A DNA stretch of 64,000 nucleotides from Gammaproteobacteria bacterium (GTDB lineage Bacteria > Pseudomonadota > Gammaproteobacteria > Natronospirales > REEB76): contig DATEHU010000033.1 in assembly GCA_035279405.1 (NCBI GenBank), positions 140,231 to 204,230 of the forward strand, read 5' to 3'. The position numbers and the translations under genes were made by a program. The notes beneath the pieces are model-generated. The model was not told where the DNA came from. It made no database searches and saw only the letters and a program-made list of their open reading frames with translations. This document shows, one piece after another, positions 61,749-64,000 of this stretch (its first letter is position 1; each line of letters starts with the position of its first letter).

Positions 61749-64000
61749 TCAAGCGTTTGCGGCTTTGGCTTTATTCGATTTGGCTTTGCTGAGCTCGAGA
61801 CCGATATCTCGTGCGTCCACCTTGACGACATCACCGGCACCGAATTCCCCGGACAGAATCTTCTGCGCCAGCGGATTCTCCAGATACACCTGGATGGCGC
61901 GCTTCAGCGGCCGGGCGCCGTATACCGGATCGTAACCAGCGTTGCCGAGCCGATCGAGCGCCTTGTCGCTCACGTCCAGGCCGATGTCGCGCTCCGCGAG
62001 GCGCTGCTGCAACTGCGCGATCTGGATGTGCGCGATGGCGCGAATCTGGTCCTTGCCGAGCGAATGGAATACCACGCTCTCGTCAATGCGGTTCAGGAAC
62101 TCGGGCCGGAAATGCTGCACCACGATTTCCATGACCGCATCTTTCATCTTCTGATAATTCTCCTCACCACTCATTTCCTGAATCACCTGCGACCCGAGAT
62201 TTGAAGTCATCACGATCACGGTGTTCTTGAAATTCACGGTTCGGCCCTGGCCGTCGGTCAACCGCCCGTCGTCCAGCACCTGCAGGAGCACGTTGAACAC
62301 GTCGGGGTGCGCCTTTTCCACCTCGTCCAGCAGGATCACCGAATAGGGCCGGCGGCGCACCGCTTCGGTGAGGTAGCCGCCCTCCTCGTAGCCCACGTAG
62401 CCCGGCGGTGCGCCGATCAGCCGCGCCACCGAGTGCTTCTCCATGAACTCGCTCATGTCCACGCGCACCATGGCCTCTTCGCTGTCGAACAGGAACCAGG
62501 CGAGCGCTTTGGTAAGTTCGGTCTTGCCGACGCCGGTCGGCCCGAGGAACAGGAACGAACCGGACGGCCGGTTGGGATCGGACAGCCCGGCGCGCGAACG
62601 GCGGATGGCGTTCGACACCGCGCGCACCGCCTCATCCTGCCCGACCACGCGCGTCTTGAGCGCGTCTTCCATGCGCAGCAGCTTTTCCTTCTCGCCTTCC
62701 AGCATCTTGGACACCGGAATGCCGGTCCAGCGCGACACCACCTCGGCGATTTCCTCGGCGGTGACCTTGTTGCGCAGCAGCCGCGTCGGCTGGTTTTCCT
62801 TCGTGCCCGCCTGCGCGAGCTTCTTTTCGAGCTCCGGGATGCGACCGTACTGCAGCTCCGACATACGTCCGAGATCGCCGGCGCGGCGCGCGCTCTCGAG
62901 ATCGGTGCGTGCTTTCTCCAGCGATTCCTTGATCTGCGCGGCGCCCTGCACCGCAGCTTTCTCAGCCTTCCAGATTTCTTCGAGGTCCGAATACTCACGC
63001 TCCAGCTTCTGGATTTCCTCTTCCAGCGTGGCGCGGCGTTTCTTCGAAGCCTCATCCTTTTCCTTCTTGAGCGCCTCGCGTTCGATCTTAAGCTGAATCA
63101 GCCGCCGGTCGAGTTTGTCCATCGCCTCCGGCTTGGAATCAATTTCCATGCGAATGCGCGAGGCCGCCTCGTCAATCAGGTCAATGGCCTTGTCCGGCAA
63201 TTGCCGGTCGGTAATGTAGCGGTAGGACAGCGTCGCGGCCGCGACAATCGCGGGATCGGTGATCTCGACGCCGTGGTGCACTTCGTAGCGCTCCTTCAGG
63301 CCGCGCAGAATCGCAATCGTGTCCTCGACGCTCGGTTGATCCACCAGCACCTTCTGGAAACGCCGTTCCAGAGCTGCGTCCTTCTCGATGTACTGGCGGT
63401 ATTCATCGAGCGTGGTGGCGCCCACGCAGTGCAAGTCGCCGCGCGCGAGAGCGGGCTTCAGCATGTTGCCCGCGTCCATGGAGCCCTCGGCCTTGCCGGC
63501 GCCCACGACAGTGTGAATCTCATCAATGAACAGGATGATCTGACCCTCGGCCTTGGCGATGTCCTTGAGTACCGCCTTGAGGCGCTCTTCGAACTCGCCG
63601 CGGAACTTGGCGCCCGCGATCAGCGCACCCATGTCGAGAGTCAACACGCGCTTGTTCTTGAGGCCTTCGGGTACTTCGCCGTTGACGATGCGCTGCGCCA
63701 GACCTTCCACGATCGCGGTCTTGCCGACGCCCGGCTCACCGATGAGCACGGGATTGTTCTTGGTGCGCCGCTGCAGCACCTGGATGGTGCGGCGGATTTC
63801 GTCGTCGCGGCCGATGACCGGGTCGAGCTTGCCCTGCTCGGCGCGCGCGGTGAGATCTATGGTGTATTTTTCGAGTGCCTGGCGCTGGTCTTCGGCGCCG
63901 GCGTCATTGACCTGCTGACCGCCGCGCAGTTCCTCGATGGCCTTCTCGACCGCCGCCCTGATGGCGCCCGCGTCACGCAATGCTTCGCCGAGCGCACCCT
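61749..64000 (-). CDS. clpB: ClpB disaggregase, 3' part (5' end outside window)
   Basis: About 750 residues are in the window; the N-terminal domain lies beyond base 64000 and the frame is still open there. The first AAA domain has Walker A GEPGVGKT and Walker B LFIDEIH. A long coiled-coil M domain follows ([20 protein letters not shown]). The second AAA domain has [20 protein letters not shown] and [20 protein letters not shown]. ClpB threads aggregated protein with DnaK help. The C-terminus ends in an unusual Lys/Ala tail ([13 protein letters not shown]). Confidence 0.96.
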   Translation of the reverse strand, partial: GALGEALRDAGAIRAAVEKAIEELRGGQQVNDAGAEDQRQALEKYTIDLTARAEQGKLDPVIGRDDEIRRTIQVLQRRTKNNPVLIGEPGVGKTAIVEGLAQRIVNGEVPEGLKNKRVLTLDMGALIAGAKFRGEFEERLKAVLKDIAKAEGQIILFIDEIHTVVGAGKAEGSMDAGNMLKPALARGDLHCVGATTLDEYRQYIEKDAALERRFQKVLVDQPSVEDTIAILRGLKERYEVHHGVEITDPAIVAAATLSYRYITDRQLPDKAIDLIDEAASRIRMEIDSKPEAMDKLDRRLIQLKIEREALKKEKDEASKKRRATLEEEIQKLEREYSDLEEIWKAEKAAVQGAAQIKESLEKARTDLESARRAGDLGRMSELQYGRIPELEKKLAQAGTKENQPTRLLRNKVTAEEIAEVVSRWTGIPVSKMLEGEKEKLLRMEDALKTRVVGQDEAVRAVSNAIRRSRAGLSDPNRPSGSFLFLGPTGVGKTELTKALAWFLFDSEEAMVRVDMSEFMEKHSVARLIGAPPGYVGYEEGGYLTEAVRRRPYSVILLDEVEKAHPDVFNVLLQVLDDGRLTDGQGRTVNFKNTVIVMTSNLGSQVIQEMSGEENYQKMKDAVMEIVVQHFRPEFLNRIDESVVFHSLGKDQIRAIAHIQIAQLQQRLAERDIGLDVSDKALDRLGNAGYDPVYGARPLKRAIQVYLENPLAQKILSGEFGAGDVVKVDARDIGLELSKAKSNKAKAANA

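Overview
The window reads as a gammaproteobacterial chromosome segment of high GC content with several visibly AT-richer accessory islands. The assignment rests on gene order: mpl / Lon-like / hemL / thiE / thiD / rubredoxin, metK next to ahcY, FmdB-DUF502-aspS-nudB, and gcvT-gcvH-single-chain gcvP. It also rests on many intergenic palindromic repeats of types common in Xanthomonadales and related groups. No rRNA, tRNA, CRISPR array or integron integrase was seen. The species cannot be named from the sequence alone.

Layout. 1-13.5 kb: cofactor and housekeeping genes (mpl end, hemL, thiED, rubredoxin), a multicopper oxidase paired with an SBP56-like beta-propeller, TraB/GumN protein, cAMP phosphodiesterase, O-methyltransferase, epimerase, ilvE, PilZ and SYLF proteins. 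13.5-17.4 kb: S-adenosylmethionine cycle (metK, ahcY) with a four-helix-bundle gene broken by a stop codon between them. 17.4-22.4 kb: a cluster of integron cassettes with five or six attC sites and no integrase (CALIN type). It carries DUF4238, an anchored protein, a zinc-ribbon protein, a PPOX protein and a toxin-antitoxin pair, and is interrupted by two RAYT transposase units. 22.5-33.5 kb: Asp-box lipoprotein, tandem HtrA-like protein whose second protease half is degenerate, adenosine-kinase-like PfkB protein, Tpx and the glycine cleavage genes. 33.8-46.2 kb: DUF885 peptidase, an AT-rich two-gene nuclease-like island between matching repeats, nadA, nudB-aspS-DUF502-FmdB, an Atm1-type ABC exporter, GST and SDR. 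46.2-47.4 kb: orphan antitoxin and an unknown two-gene membrane unit. 47.4-56.2 kb: arginine cluster argD-argF'-argB-argH-argG-(P-loop protein)-argC with divergent argR. 56.2-64 kb: CigR-like lipoprotein, M61 peptidase, GST, ABC-2 exporter, hicBA and the 3' part of clpB.

How the genes fit together. metK, ahcY and the PfkB kinase could form a methyl-cycle set that makes SAM, hydrolyses S-adenosylhomocysteine and recycles adenosine. The arginine cluster is the most informative metabolic locus. Its transcarbamylase has proline at the position where the Bacteroides succinylornithine enzyme has proline and the Xanthomonas acetylornithine enzyme has glutamate. This suggests arginine synthesis through N-succinyl intermediates, and no deacylase gene is present. 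An unassigned P-loop protein lies inside the cluster.

Repeats are a strong theme. There are three copies of a 157-179 bp MITE with terminal inverted repeats, a REP family with a GCGGC-TTTAGCC-type core, CCCCTTTG-type and CTCTCCC-type hairpins, CGTCATTCC palindromes and short tandem GCACGCAGCAC or CTCACTCC tracts. Several run into the ends of core genes (ahcY, nudB, aspS, the P-loop gene) and supply start-proximal or stop codons.
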